Of a DNA stretch of 64,000 nucleotides, positions 25,105 through 33,994 are shown piece after piece. The notes under the pieces were generated by a model, which did not search any database, had not been told where the DNA came from, and worked only from the letters and a program-made list of their open reading frames with translations. Both the position numbers and the translations under genes were made by a program. Source of the DNA: JAVDCA01 sp035293985. GTDB lineage: Bacteria > Pseudomonadota > Alphaproteobacteria > Rhizobiales > Xanthobacteraceae. Location of the stretch: contig DATGLS010000052.1 of the NCBI GenBank assembly GCA_035293985.1, positions 1 to 64,000 on the forward strand. The letters are read 5' to 3'. Every line of letters begins with the position of its first letter. Within the stretch, counting starts at the first letter, position 1.

Positions 25105-27018
25105 ATGCACGCCGTCATCATCGCCGGCGGCCTCGGCACCCGCGCCCACGCCATGACGGGCGACCGCATCCCGAAGGCCCTGCTGTCGGTCGGCGGCGTG
25201 CCGATCATCTTTCGCCAGATGCGGGTGCTGCGGCGCGAAGGAGTGGAGCGTTTGACCGTGCTCGCCGGCCATCTCGGCGAGCAACTCGTCGGCCCGCTCG
25301 GCGCGGAGGCGCGCACGCTCGGCCTTGCCGTCGACATGCGCATCGAAGCCGAGCTCCTCGGCACCGCCGGGTGCCTGACGGCGCTTGCGCCGGTCGACGG
25401 CGAACGCCTCCTCGTCTACGGTGACATGCTGTTCGACCTTGCGCTCGCCCCGCTCGTCGACTTCCATCGTCGCCAGGGCGTGCTCATCACCATCGTGGCG
25501 CACCCCAACGATCACCCGCGCACCTCCGACCTGATCCGCGCGCGCGATGATCGCGTGACGGCGCTGCTGCCGCGCGAAATCCCCCGCGCCCGCGATGAAC
25601 GAAACCTCGTGCCCGCCGGCCTTTATCTTGCGTCACCGGAATTCTTCATGCGCGTCCCCATGGGCCAAAAGCTCGACATGGTGCGCGACGTGCTTCCTCG
25701 CGTGGTCGCGGCCGGCGAGCGGGTCGCGGCCTACGATACGCCCGAATACATGCGCGACGTCGGGACCGAGGCCCGACACGCGACCGCGGAGCGCGACCTC
25801 GCCGACGGCACCGTCGCGGCGCTCAATCTGCGCAACAAGCGCCCGGCCATCTTTTTCGATGTCGACGGCGTGCTCAATGAGGAGCCCGGCACGCATGGCG
25901 CCCTCGAGCCTGATGACGTCAGGCTCATACCGGGCGCCGGCGCGGCCGTCGCCGCGGCCCGTGCCGCCCGCGTCATCGCCGTCGCCATCACCAACCGGCC
26001 GCAGGTGGCGCGTGGCGACATCTCGTTCGACGAGCTCGACGGCATTCTGGGCCGCCTCGAAGCCCTGCTCGCCGAGCAGCACGGCGTGCTCGATCGCATC
26101 TATGCCTGCCCGCATCATCCCGACCGTGGTTTCCCCGGCGAGGTCGCGGCGCTCAAGATCAAGTGCGACTGCCGCAAGCCCGGCGCGCTGCTGTTTCGCC
26201 GCGCCATGGACGAGCTCCCGATCGACCGCGCCCGCTCGTGCGCGATCGGCGACAGCCTGCGCGACATCGGCGCGGCGCGCGCCGCCGGGGTCTGGGCCTA
26301 CGGAGTGCGCACCGGCTACGGCTGCCGCGATACCGGACGTTATCCGGGCGGCGCCGCGGCAGCGCCGACGCCGGACCTGATGTTCGAGGACGTCGGCGAA
26401 GCGACGCGCTTTGCGCTCGGCTATGGGGCGCTCGTCGCACCGCTCGTAAAAGCCAGCGGCGGAAGCACCATACGACGTCCGATTTTCATCGCCGTCTGCG
26501 GCCGGTCCCGCTCCGGCAAGAGCGTGATTTCCCATGCCTTGCTGCGGACGCTGCGGGAGACCGAGAACAATGCGTTGCTCGTGCGGCTCGACGACTGGAT
26601 TCAGCCCGCGGCCGAGCGTCTGCCCGACGATTCGGCGGAAATCCGCAACCGGGTCGACCGGTTGCCCGCCATCGTCGCGGCCCTGCGCAAGGGCGAGACC
26701 ATCACGGCCCCCGGCTACGACTCGGCACGACGCGTGCGGGGCAACCCGGTGACCTACGATCCGGCCGGCTGCGACGTCATCGTGCTCGACGGCGTGTTCG
26801 CGGGACACGCCTCGATCCGATCGCAGATCGATCTGGCGGCCTTCGTCGACACCCCTGAGCCGGTCCAGCGCCGGCGCTTCGAGGCGCTGTATCGCTGGAA
26901 GGGATTCGAGGTTGCCGCTATGGAGGAGCTGTGGCGCGCCCGAATCGCCGACGAATGGGCGGCCGTCGACGCGCAACGCGAGACCTGCGACGTGATCGTC
27001 ACCACGAGCGAGCCATGA
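25105..27018 (+). CDS. Three-domain fusion: HddC-like guanylyltransferase, GmhB-like phosphatase and P-loop kinase-like domain
   Basis: 637 residues. Residues 1-235: nucleotidyltransferase with VIIAGGLGTRAH, Lys in RIPKALLSVGG, and ELLGTAG, as in HddC, which makes GDP-D-glycero-D-manno-heptose. Residues 245-430: HAD phosphatase, nucleophile block FFDVDGVLNEE, then TNRP, the four-cysteine/His block CPHHPDRG...CDCRKP typical of GmhB (zinc), and IGDSLRDIGAA. Residues 452-637: P-loop domain with GRSRSGKS at 466-473, VIVLDGVFAG and RRRFEALYRWKG, resembling uridine kinase/phosphoribulokinase-type enzymes. Two fused steps of the GDP-heptose route plus a third domain of unknown substrate. Stop overlaps a chain of minicistrons leading to hddA. 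Confidence 0.85.
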   Translation: MHAVIIAGGLGTRAHAMTGDRIPKALLSVGGVPIIFRQMRVLRREGVERLTVLAGHLGEQLVGPLGAEARTLGLAVDMRIEAELLGTAGCLTALAPVDGERLLVYGDMLFDLALAPLVDFHRRQGVLITIVAHPNDHPRTSDLIRARDDRVTALLPREIPRARDERNLVPAGLYLASPEFFMRVPMGQKLDMVRDVLPRVVAAGERVAAYDTPEYMRDVGTEARHATAERDLADGTVAALNLRNKRPAIFFDVDGVLNEEPGTHGALEPDDVRLIPGAGAAVAAARAARVIAVAITNRPQVARGDISFDELDGILGRLEALLAEQHGVLDRIYACPHHPDRGFPGEVAALKIKCDCRKPGALLFRRAMDELPIDRARSCAIGDSLRDIGAARAAGVWAYGVRTGYGCRDTGRYPGGAAAAPTPDLMFEDVGEATRFALGYGALVAPLVKASGGSTIRRPIFIAVCGRSRSGKSVISHALLRTLRETENNALLVRLDDWIQPAAERLPDDSAEIRNRVDRLPAIVAALRKGETITAPGYDSARRVRGNPVTYDPAGCDVIVLDGVFAGHASIRSQIDLAAFVDTPEPVQRRRFEALYRWKGFEVAAMEELWRARIADEWAAVDAQRETCDVIVTTSEP

Positions 27019-27058
27019 TCGCCTCATGATCGTCCCATGATCGTCTCATGATAGTCTC
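27015..27058 (+). repeat. Four tandem 11-nt units, each carrying an ATG: minicistron relay
   Basis: Four copies of an 11-nt unit (ATGATCGCCTC, ATGATCGTCCC, ATGATCGTCTC, ATGATAGTCTC). ATGs lie at 27015, 27026, 27037 and 27048. Each of the first three opens a four-codon frame (Met-Ile-x-x) whose TGA overlaps the next ATG by ATGA. The first ATG overlaps the stop of the fusion gene, the last is the start of hddA. No Shine-Dalgarno sequence precedes the hddA ATG, so expression may rely on stepwise reinitiation. Confidence 0.85.
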
Positions 27059-28028
27059 CTGCGCCCCCTTCCGCGTGAGCTTTGCCGGCGGCGGCTCGGA
27101 CGTTCCCCAATTCTATCGCCGCAGGCGGGGCGCGGTGCTCTCCTGCGCGATCGCCAAATACGCGTTCGTCGTGGTGCACCCGTACTTCAATGCCGCCAAA
27201 TATCACCTCAAATATGCCCGCACCGAGCTGGTCGATCGGGTCGAGCAGATCGAGCATCCGCTGCTGCGCGAGGCGCTGAGCATGATGAAGATCGAGCCCG
27301 GCATCGAGGTGGTGTCGATCGCCGACGTGCCGTCCGGCACCGGGCTCGGCTCGTCGAGCTCGTTCTCGGTCGCCCTGCTCAACGCGCTCTACGCCCATCA
27401 GCGCGTCTTCGCCCCCAAGGAGCAGCTCGCGCGCGAAGCCTGCATGCTGGAGATCGAGCGCCTCGGCGAGCCGATCGGCAAGCAGGACCAGTATGCGGCC
27501 GCGTTCGGCGGCGTGAACTTCATCGAGTTCGAGCCGCATGGCGGCGTCACGGTGCAGCCGCTCGCGTTGCCGACCGACCTGCTGGCCGAGCTGGAAGGCA
27601 ACCTGCTCCTGTTCTTCACCGGCAGCCAGCGCGACGCGAGGAGCGTGCTTGCGGACCAGAGCAAGGCGGTCGAGCAGGACGCGGCGACGTTCACGCGCAT
27701 CGAGGGCATGGTCGAGCTCGCCTACGAGATGCGCGACCTGCTCATCGCCGGCGACCTCGACGCCTTCGGCCGCGCGCTCGATCGCGGCTGGCAGATGAAG
27801 CGCGCGGTCTCCGACAAGATCAGCAGCGCGGCGATCGACCAGCTCTACGACCGCGCCCGCGCCGCCGGCGCGCTCGGCGGCAAGATCGCGGGCGCCGGCG
27901 GCGGCGGGTTCCTGCTGCTCTACTGCCCGAAATCGGCGCAGGCGCGGGTGCGCGAAACGCTCGGCGACCTGCAGTCGCTCGACTTCCGGCTCGACTGGGG
28001 CGGCGCGCGTATTGCATTCGCGCAATGA
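27048..28028 (+). CDS. hddA: GHMP-family D-glycero-D-manno-heptose 7-phosphate kinase
   Basis: 326 residues. Starts IVSCAPFRVSFAGGGSDVP, the usual N-terminus of HddA-type kinases; the GHMP ATP loop DVPSGTGLGSSSSFSVALLN lies near 95-114, and GGKIAGAGGGGFLLLYC near 280-296 is the C-terminal glycine motif. HddA phosphorylates heptose-7-phosphate at C1, giving the 1,7-bisphosphate that GmhB trims and HddC activates. All four steps lie within 23529-28028. Translation probably depends on the minicistron chain at 27015-27050. Confidence 0.88.
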   Translation: MIVSCAPFRVSFAGGGSDVPQFYRRRRGAVLSCAIAKYAFVVVHPYFNAAKYHLKYARTELVDRVEQIEHPLLREALSMMKIEPGIEVVSIADVPSGTGLGSSSSFSVALLNALYAHQRVFAPKEQLAREACMLEIERLGEPIGKQDQYAAAFGGVNFIEFEPHGGVTVQPLALPTDLLAELEGNLLLFFTGSQRDARSVLADQSKAVEQDAATFTRIEGMVELAYEMRDLLIAGDLDAFGRALDRGWQMKRAVSDKISSAAIDQLYDRARAAGALGGKIAGAGGGGFLLLYCPKSAQARVRETLGDLQSLDFRLDWGGARIAFAQ

Positions 28029-28037
28029 GGATCGACG

Positions 28038-29285
28038 ATGCCGCAGCGCCTCGTGGTGACGGGTGCATCGGGCTACATCGGGGCGCGGCTGGTCGAGCGC
28101 GCATTGCGCCGCGGCTGCGAGGTCGTGGTCCTCGGCTCGCGGCCCGCCGGCGCGAATGACGCGGCGATCGCGGCAACCCCGTGGCGGCTCGGCGAGCCGC
28201 CGCGGGTGACCGCTTTAGCCAACGCGAGCGCGGTCGTGCATCTGGCGCATGACTGGGCGAGCGACCGCCTCGATGGGACCGGCCCCGGCAACGTCAACCT
28301 GAACGGCGCCGAAACTTTGGCGCGCATGGCACGCGAGGCCGGGGTTCGACGTTTCGTCTTCGCCTCGACCACCTCGGCGCGGCCCGAGGCGCTCAACGCC
28401 TACGGAAAGATCAAGTTCGCGCTGGAAGAGCGTCTGCGCGCGCTGCCGAACAGCGAAGGCGGGCTCTTCTGCGCACGCATCGGGCTCGTCTATGGCGGGC
28501 CGGAACGCGCCCAATATGGGCTGATGGCGAAGCTCGCGAGCCTGCCGCTGCTGCCGATGATCGGGCTCGACCGCGAGGTGCAGCCGATCCATCTCGATGA
28601 GGTGTGCGACGGCCTGCTGGCCCTCGCGCTCGATCCGCCCGCCGGGCGGCAGACCGTGGTCCTGGCCGGCCCCACACCGATGACGTTCGGCCACTGGCTG
28701 CGCACCCTGCGCCGCGCCCGCCATGGACGTCGCTTGCAGCTTATTCCGATGCCGATCGGGTTTGCCCTGGTGGCATGCGATATGACGAAGGCCATCCCGT
28801 TCCTGCCGAGCGTCGAACGCGAACGCGTGCTCGGCCTCGCCGGCGCGGCGCCGATGGCGAGCGCCGAGGATCTCGCCGCTCTCGGGCTGACCTTGCGTGA
28901 TCCCGCCGACGCTCTGACGAACTGTCGGCCAGCGCGCCGCCGGCTGATCGCCGAATGTCGCGCCATGCTGCGCTACGTTGCGGGTAGACGGCTGCGCTCG
29001 CCGGGGGCGATCATCCGCCTCGCCCGCGTCGCGCGGCGCGATCCGGCATTTCGCCGCGCCTTGCCGCGGCTGGCGCTGCGTTGGCCTGGCCTGTTGCGGC
29101 TGATCGAGCCGATCCGGCCCTCGATGCAGCACGGCCTGTCGCGGCGACTGCACCTCGCCGCCATGGTGGCCGAAAGCCTGCCGGATGAACCGCCGCAACT
29201 TGGCCTTGGTGTGCTCACCAAGGAGATGCTGCTCGAAGCCGGCGCCCTGCCGTTCCGCCTCGCCTTCGCGCGCGTGTACGCATGA
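28038..29285 (+). CDS. NAD-dependent epimerase/dehydratase with C-terminal extension
   Basis: 415 residues. RLVVTGASGYIGARLVERAL binds NAD(P); FASTTSARPEALNAYGKIKF has the Ser and YxxxK pair of an SDR. The SDR core ends near 300 and about 115 extra residues follow, rich in Arg and Leu (RLARVARRDPAFRRALPRL), probably a helical partner or membrane-surface domain. The next gene overlaps by four bases (ATGA at 29282), so the two products are likely co-expressed at equal level. Substrate not assigned. Confidence 0.78.
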   Translation: MPQRLVVTGASGYIGARLVERALRRGCEVVVLGSRPAGANDAAIAATPWRLGEPPRVTALANASAVVHLAHDWASDRLDGTGPGNVNLNGAETLARMAREAGVRRFVFASTTSARPEALNAYGKIKFALEERLRALPNSEGGLFCARIGLVYGGPERAQYGLMAKLASLPLLPMIGLDREVQPIHLDEVCDGLLALALDPPAGRQTVVLAGPTPMTFGHWLRTLRRARHGRRLQLIPMPIGFALVACDMTKAIPFLPSVERERVLGLAGAAPMASAEDLAALGLTLRDPADALTNCRPARRRLIAECRAMLRYVAGRRLRSPGAIIRLARVARRDPAFRRALPRLALRWPGLLRLIEPIRPSMQHGLSRRLHLAAMVAESLPDEPPQLGLGVLTKEMLLEAGALPFRLAFARVYA

Positions 29286-30841
29286 GCGACGGCACCGGGC
29301 CTGAATTCATCGTCATCGGCAGCGGTCCGGCCGGTGTTTCCGCTGCGATCCCGCTGGTCGAGGCCGGACGGCGCGTTTTGATGATCGACGGAGCGCAACC
29401 TTCACGCCCGCCGGACGCATCGATGCCGCCGGATCAGCCCTGGCGCCGGATGCTTGGCGCGACGCTCACGGCGCTGCGACCGGACGACGAGCTTTCGCCC
29501 AAGCTGCGGACGCCCGTGGCGCTCGACGTGGTGGGGGGATTTCAGCGCTGGGCCGAGATTGCCGCGGACCGGTTCTTGCCCCTCGGCGCCATGGCGCGCG
29601 GCGGGCTCTCGCAGCTGTGGGGGGGCTTCGTCGCGGAGCTTGATCAGGACGACCTGCAGGGATGGCCGGTCACGGCCGACGAGCTTGCGCCGTCGTATCG
29701 CGTCGTCACCGAACGCATCGGCATCAGCGGCTCGATCGACGACGACATGGCGCCGTTCTACGGCACCTCGGGACCGGTGTTGCCCGCGCTGCCGCTCGGC
29801 CCCACGGCCTCGGCCTTGCTGAGCCGCTACGCCGCCGGCAAGCCGTATCGCGATTTCGCGCTCGGCCTTGCCCGCAATGCGATCCTGACCGTCGCGCGCG
29901 GCGAGCGGCAAGCCTGCAACCTGTCGCTCGGCTGCCTGTGGGGCTGTGCGCGCGGCGCGATCTACGACGCAAGGCAGGATCTCGCGACACTGCGACGCCA
30001 CCCCAATTTCCAGCTGCGCGACGGCGCCATCGCGACCCGGATCACGCACGAGCCCGACGGCTGGGCCGTCGCGACCACCGACGGCGCGCCGCCGCTGCGC
30101 GCTCCGCGCCTGCTGATCGCCGCCGGGCCCCTCGGCACACTTCGTCTTGCCGTTCCGCTACTCGGGCTCGACAAGATCGTGCTGCGCCTGTTGAACAGCC
30201 CCGTGATGGCGATACCGCTTCTCGTTCCGCGTCGGCTCGGCAAGCCGGCGCCCCGCGAGGGATACACGCTGGCACAGCTCGGCTTTCGCCTGCGCTACGC
30301 CCAGCCGCCGACGCATTACGTGACCGGCGGCCTCTACGAAACCACGGCCCTGCCCCCGTCCTCGTTCGCGGCCCGACTTCCCCTCGGTCGGCGGGCCGGC
30401 ACCGCCGCCTTTCGGGCCCTGTCGCCCGCCCTCGCCATTGCGAGCGTGTACTTCCCCGGCCATTGCAGCACGAATTTCATCACCGCCGATCTTTCCGGAG
30501 ACCAGGTTCGGGTCGGCGTGCGTGGCGATGTCTCCGACGATTTCGCCGCGGTGACCCGCCTGGTGCGACGGCGCCTGGGGGCGATCTGGCGCCGGCTCGG
30601 CGCATTCGCGCTACCCGGCACCACGATCGCGGTTGCCGGCACCGATGCCCATCTGGGCGGAATCTTTCCCATGGGCCTCGCCGACGCGCACGGCACCAGC
30701 CGTTACGGCGAGCTCAACGCCGCGCCCGGCATTCATCTGGTCGACGGCTCCGTCTTGCCCAGCATTTCCGCCAAGCCGACCACCCTCACGATCATGGCGA
30801 ATGCCGACCGCATCGGCCGCCGTCTCGCGGGCCTTGCGTGA
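29282..30841 (+). CDS. GMC-type FAD-dependent oxidoreductase
   Basis: 519 residues. IVIGSGPAGVSAAIPLVEAG is the FAD dinucleotide loop; GLSQLWGGFVAEL follows near 105, and the C-terminal GMC block (GTDAHLGGIFPMG, then HLVDGSVLPSISAKPTTLTI) closes the protein, with the active-site region expected there. A Cys-rich stretch CNLSLGCLWGCARG near 212 is unusual. GMC enzymes oxidise alcohols, sugars and sugar alcohols. It overlaps both neighbours by one to four bases, arguing that it acts in the same glycan pathway. Substrate unknown. Confidence 0.82.
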   Translation: MSDGTGPEFIVIGSGPAGVSAAIPLVEAGRRVLMIDGAQPSRPPDASMPPDQPWRRMLGATLTALRPDDELSPKLRTPVALDVVGGFQRWAEIAADRFLPLGAMARGGLSQLWGGFVAELDQDDLQGWPVTADELAPSYRVVTERIGISGSIDDDMAPFYGTSGPVLPALPLGPTASALLSRYAAGKPYRDFALGLARNAILTVARGERQACNLSLGCLWGCARGAIYDARQDLATLRRHPNFQLRDGAIATRITHEPDGWAVATTDGAPPLRAPRLLIAAGPLGTLRLAVPLLGLDKIVLRLLNSPVMAIPLLVPRRLGKPAPREGYTLAQLGFRLRYAQPPTHYVTGGLYETTALPPSSFAARLPLGRRAGTAAFRALSPALAIASVYFPGHCSTNFITADLSGDQVRVGVRGDVSDDFAAVTRLVRRRLGAIWRRLGAFALPGTTIAVAGTDAHLGGIFPMGLADAHGTSRYGELNAAPGIHLVDGSVLPSISAKPTTLTIMANADRIGRRLAGLA

Positions 30842-32022
30842 TGTCGGCTGCACGGCAGACGGGGTACGACACGCTCCCGCGCCATGCGGGCGGCGGCCCC
30901 CCGCGCCTGCTCTTCGTCGTCACCGAGGATTGGTACTTCCTCTCGCACCGCCTGCCGATGGCGCGCGCCGCCAGGGACGCAGGCTTCGAGGTGCATGTGG
31001 CCACCAATGTGACGGACGGCACGGCCGCCATCGCACGCGAGGGGTTCATTCTTCACCCGGTCCGCTTCGCGCGTGGAAAGCTCTCGCCGACGGCGACGCT
31101 CGCGACCGTCGCGACGCTGCGACGGCTCCATCGCGAGCTTGCGCCCGATCTCGTCCACCACGTGGCGCTGCAAGCAACCATCCTCGGCGCGCTGGCGGCT
31201 TTCGGGCGGCGCGGCGCCCGCGTCAATGCGCTCACTGGGCTCGGCTATTCGTTCATTTCCGACTCGGTGAAGGCGCGTATCGTCCGCGCGATCGTCGGAA
31301 CGACGCTCCGCCTGCTGGTCGATCGCCCGCGCAGCGTCGCCCTGGTGCAGAACCCCGACGACCGCGACCAATTGCAGAAGCTCGGCATCGCGGCCGAGCG
31401 CATCGTCCTCATTCCCGGATCCGGCATCGACGTCGAGCGGTTGAAATCCATGCCCGAGCCGGCGGGCGCCGTCACGCTCGGCTTCGTTGGCCGCCTGCTC
31501 GATGACAAGGGCATCCGCGTTCTCGTCGCCTCTCATCGTCGGCTGCGGGCGAAAGGGACGACGATCGAGCTCTTGATCGCCGGCACGCCCGATCCGGCCA
31601 ATCCAGCCTCGGTGCCGCACGCGGAGGCCGAGGCCTGGGGGCGAGAGCCGGGCATCACCTGGCTCGGCCATGTCGACGACATCACGACCGTGTGGGCACG
31701 CGCGCACATCGCGGTGCTGCCGTCGCGCCGCGAAGGCCTGCCGAAGAGCCTGCTCGAAGCCGCTGCATGCGGCCGCCCGATGGTCGCGACCGATGTTCCG
31801 GGTTGCCGCGAGGTCGCGATCCCGGGCCAGACGGGACTGCTCGTTCCGCCCGACGATCCGTCGGCGCTCGCGGCGGCGATCGAAACGCTGGCCAACGACG
31901 CCGCGCTGCGCGCGCGCTATGGACGCGCCGCGCGGGCGCTCGCCGAGGAGCGCTTCTCGGACGCCGCCATCGGTCGCGCCATCACGGCGCTCTATTTGCG
32001 GCTTGTCCGCTCGTCCGGTTAG
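30841..32022 (+). CDS. Glycosyltransferase family 4
   Basis: 393 residues from an ATG overlapping the GMC stop by one base (TGATG). WYFLSHRLPMARAARDAGFE at the N-terminus and PSRREGLPKSLLEAAACGRP plus GCREVAIPGQTGLLVPPDDP in the donor domain are characteristic of GT4, like WbpJ/Cps2-type glycan assembly enzymes. GT-B fold, soluble or peripheral. Ends 44 nt before the initiating transferase. Confidence 0.9.
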   Translation: MSAARQTGYDTLPRHAGGGPPRLLFVVTEDWYFLSHRLPMARAARDAGFEVHVATNVTDGTAAIAREGFILHPVRFARGKLSPTATLATVATLRRLHRELAPDLVHHVALQATILGALAAFGRRGARVNALTGLGYSFISDSVKARIVRAIVGTTLRLLVDRPRSVALVQNPDDRDQLQKLGIAAERIVLIPGSGIDVERLKSMPEPAGAVTLGFVGRLLDDKGIRVLVASHRRLRAKGTTIELLIAGTPDPANPASVPHAEAEAWGREPGITWLGHVDDITTVWARAHIAVLPSRREGLPKSLLEAAACGRPMVATDVPGCREVAIPGQTGLLVPPDDPSALAAAIETLANDAALRARYGRAARALAEERFSDAAIGRAITALYLRLVRSSG

Positions 32023-32066
32023 CTTAAAACACGAGCCGAAAATCCTTCAGCCGAGCGGTAGCCCGG

Positions 32067-33068
32067 GTGGTCCTCAATTCCCTGCTGATCCTCGTCATTG
32101 CCGCCGCCGCGAGCGCCGCGCTGATCGTCGCGCTGTGGCCTCTCCTTGGCCGCTACGCGATGGCGCAACCCAATGCGCGCTCGTCCCACACCAAGCCGAC
32201 GCCGCAGGGTGGCGGCATCGCAGTCGTCGCCGCGACCATCATCGCCGTGCTCGCTGGCGGCCTCATCTCGGGCACGGGCGCGCTTGCGGGCTTGTGGCCG
32301 CTCGGCGCCGCCGTCCTGTTGCTGGCGATTACTGGCGCCTGCGACGACATCTTCCACCTGTCGGTCACGCCCCGGTTCCTCGCCCAATTCGTCGCCGTCG
32401 GCCTCGTCGTCGCAGCGCTGCCCGCCGAGGCGCGCGTGGTGCCGCTGCTGCCATGGTGGATCGAGCGCGGCTTGCTCCTGCTTGCCGGCGTCTACGCCGT
32501 CAACGTGGTCAACTTCATGGATGGCCTCGACTGGATGACCGTCGCCGAGGTCGTTCCGGTGACGGCGGCGTTGTGGATCCTCTCGCTCGACGGCGGCCTT
32601 GCCCCGGCGCATGCCGCCGTCGCGGTCGCGCTGCTCGGCGCGCTCATCGGCTTTGCGCCGTTCAACCGGCCGGTCGCTAAGCTCTTTCTCGGCGACGTTG
32701 GCAGCCTGCCGATCGGGCTCATGCTGTTCTGGCTGCTGGCGCAGCTCGCCGCCAACGGCCATGTCGCCGCCGTGATCGAGCTGCCGCTCTACTATCTGGC
32801 GGATGCGACCGTGACGCTGGCGTTGCGGCTCGTCCGCCGCGAGAACGTGCTGCGCGCCCACCGCACGCATTTCTACCAGCGCGCCACCGATCGCGGCTAT
32901 TCGGTCACCGAGGTCGTGACCAGCGTCTTTCTCACCAATGTCGCGCTCGCTTTCCTCGCCACCATGACCCTCGGCCGAGAGTCGCTCGAGGCGCACGCGA
33001 CCGCGCTGGCGCTTGCGGCGCTGGCGGTGCTCGTGGCGCTCGTGCGCTTCGCGCGAGGCAAGCCATGA
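32067..33068 (+). CDS. Polyprenyl-phosphate sugar-1-phosphate transferase (WecA/MraY family)
   Basis: 333 residues from GTG; polytopic membrane protein. RSSHTKPTPQGGGIAVV near 38 and GACDDIFHLS near 91 are the WecA/TagO signature loops (DD binds metal), and NVVNFMDGLDWMT near 145 and LFLGDVGSLPIG near 210 are the other catalytic loops. Transfers a sugar-1-phosphate from UDP-sugar to undecaprenyl phosphate, the first committed step of O-antigen or exopolysaccharide. Overlaps the next SDR gene by four bases (ATGA), a pairing common in surface-glycan loci. Confidence 0.93.
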   Translation: MVLNSLLILVIAAAASAALIVALWPLLGRYAMAQPNARSSHTKPTPQGGGIAVVAATIIAVLAGGLISGTGALAGLWPLGAAVLLLAITGACDDIFHLSVTPRFLAQFVAVGLVVAALPAEARVVPLLPWWIERGLLLLAGVYAVNVVNFMDGLDWMTVAEVVPVTAALWILSLDGGLAPAHAAVAVALLGALIGFAPFNRPVAKLFLGDVGSLPIGLMLFWLLAQLAANGHVAAVIELPLYYLADATVTLALRLVRRENVLRAHRTHFYQRATDRGYSVTEVVTSVFLTNVALAFLATMTLGRESLEAHATALALAALAVLVALVRFARGKP

Positions 33069-33994
33069 CCCGTGTGCTGGTGACCGGCGCCACCGGATTT
33101 TGCGGCCGCCCCCTGGTCGCAAAGCTGCTTGATGCCGGCTACGCGGTGCGCGCCGCGGTGCGCGGCACCCCGTCGCCGCCGTTCGCCCCCGCGGTCGAGA
33201 TCGTGGACGCGGATCTCGCCACACCGATCGACTGGGTCCCCCTGCTCGCCGGGGTCGATGCCGTCGTGCACCTCGCGGCCATCGCGCATGCGCGCGCCCG
33301 CATTCCGGACGCGCGCTACGATGCCATCAACCACCAGGCGACCGCGGCACTCGGGCAGGCGGCACACGCCGCGGGCGTACAACACGTCGTCTTCCTCTCG
33401 TCGGTGCGCGCGCAAAGCGGATCGGCCGCCGATCGCGTCCTCACCGAGCGCATGAAGCCGGCGCCGACCGATGCCTATGGCCGCTCGAAGCTCGCGGCCG
33501 AGGCCGCGCTCGCGGCATCGGGCGTGCCATTCACGATCCTGCGTCCCGTGCTGATCTATGGGCCTGGCCTGAAGGGCAATCTCAGGGCGCTGGCGCGGCT
33601 CGCCGCCCTGCCGCTCCCGCTGCCGTTGGGCGGGCTCACCAACCGGCGCTCCCTGCTCGGCATCGACAATCTCGTCGGCGCGATCCTGCTCGTGCTGCAA
33701 ACGCCGACAACGCGCGGCGAGACCTATCTGGTCGCCGATCCACAGCCGATCACGTTCGCCGATATCGTCGCGGCATTCCGCGCCGCGAACGGGCGCCCGC
33801 CCGGGCTCTTCGGCTTTCCGCCGCGTCTGATCGAAATCTCGGCGCGCGTCGCGGGCGGCTCTGATCTGTGGGACCGGATTGGCGGCGAGCTCGTGGTCTA
33901 CCCCGGCAAGCTGATCGCCGCCGGCTGGATGCCGGCGCGCGACACCATTGCGGCGCTTACGGCGGCGGCGCGGCCGCAACCGCCCTCTTCTTGA
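33065..33994 (+). CDS. NAD-dependent epimerase/dehydratase (extended SDR)
   Basis: 309 residues. RVLVTGATGFCGRPLVAKLL is the NAD(P)-loop, VVHLAAIAHARA and FLSSVRAQSG follow, and YGRSKLAAEAAL (YxxxK, near 139) is catalytic. Paired with the WecA-type transferase, it probably supplies or modifies the UDP-sugar for chain initiation, as the WbpK/WbpL-type pairs do. Its 3' end overlaps the 3' end of the convergent membrane protein gene by 38 nt. Confidence 0.85.
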   Translation: MTRVLVTGATGFCGRPLVAKLLDAGYAVRAAVRGTPSPPFAPAVEIVDADLATPIDWVPLLAGVDAVVHLAAIAHARARIPDARYDAINHQATAALGQAAHAAGVQHVVFLSSVRAQSGSAADRVLTERMKPAPTDAYGRSKLAAEAALAASGVPFTILRPVLIYGPGLKGNLRALARLAALPLPLPLGGLTNRRSLLGIDNLVGAILLVLQTPTTRGETYLVADPQPITFADIVAAFRAANGRPPGLFGFPPRLIEISARVAGGSDLWDRIGGELVVYPGKLIAAGWMPARDTIAALTAAARPQPPSS

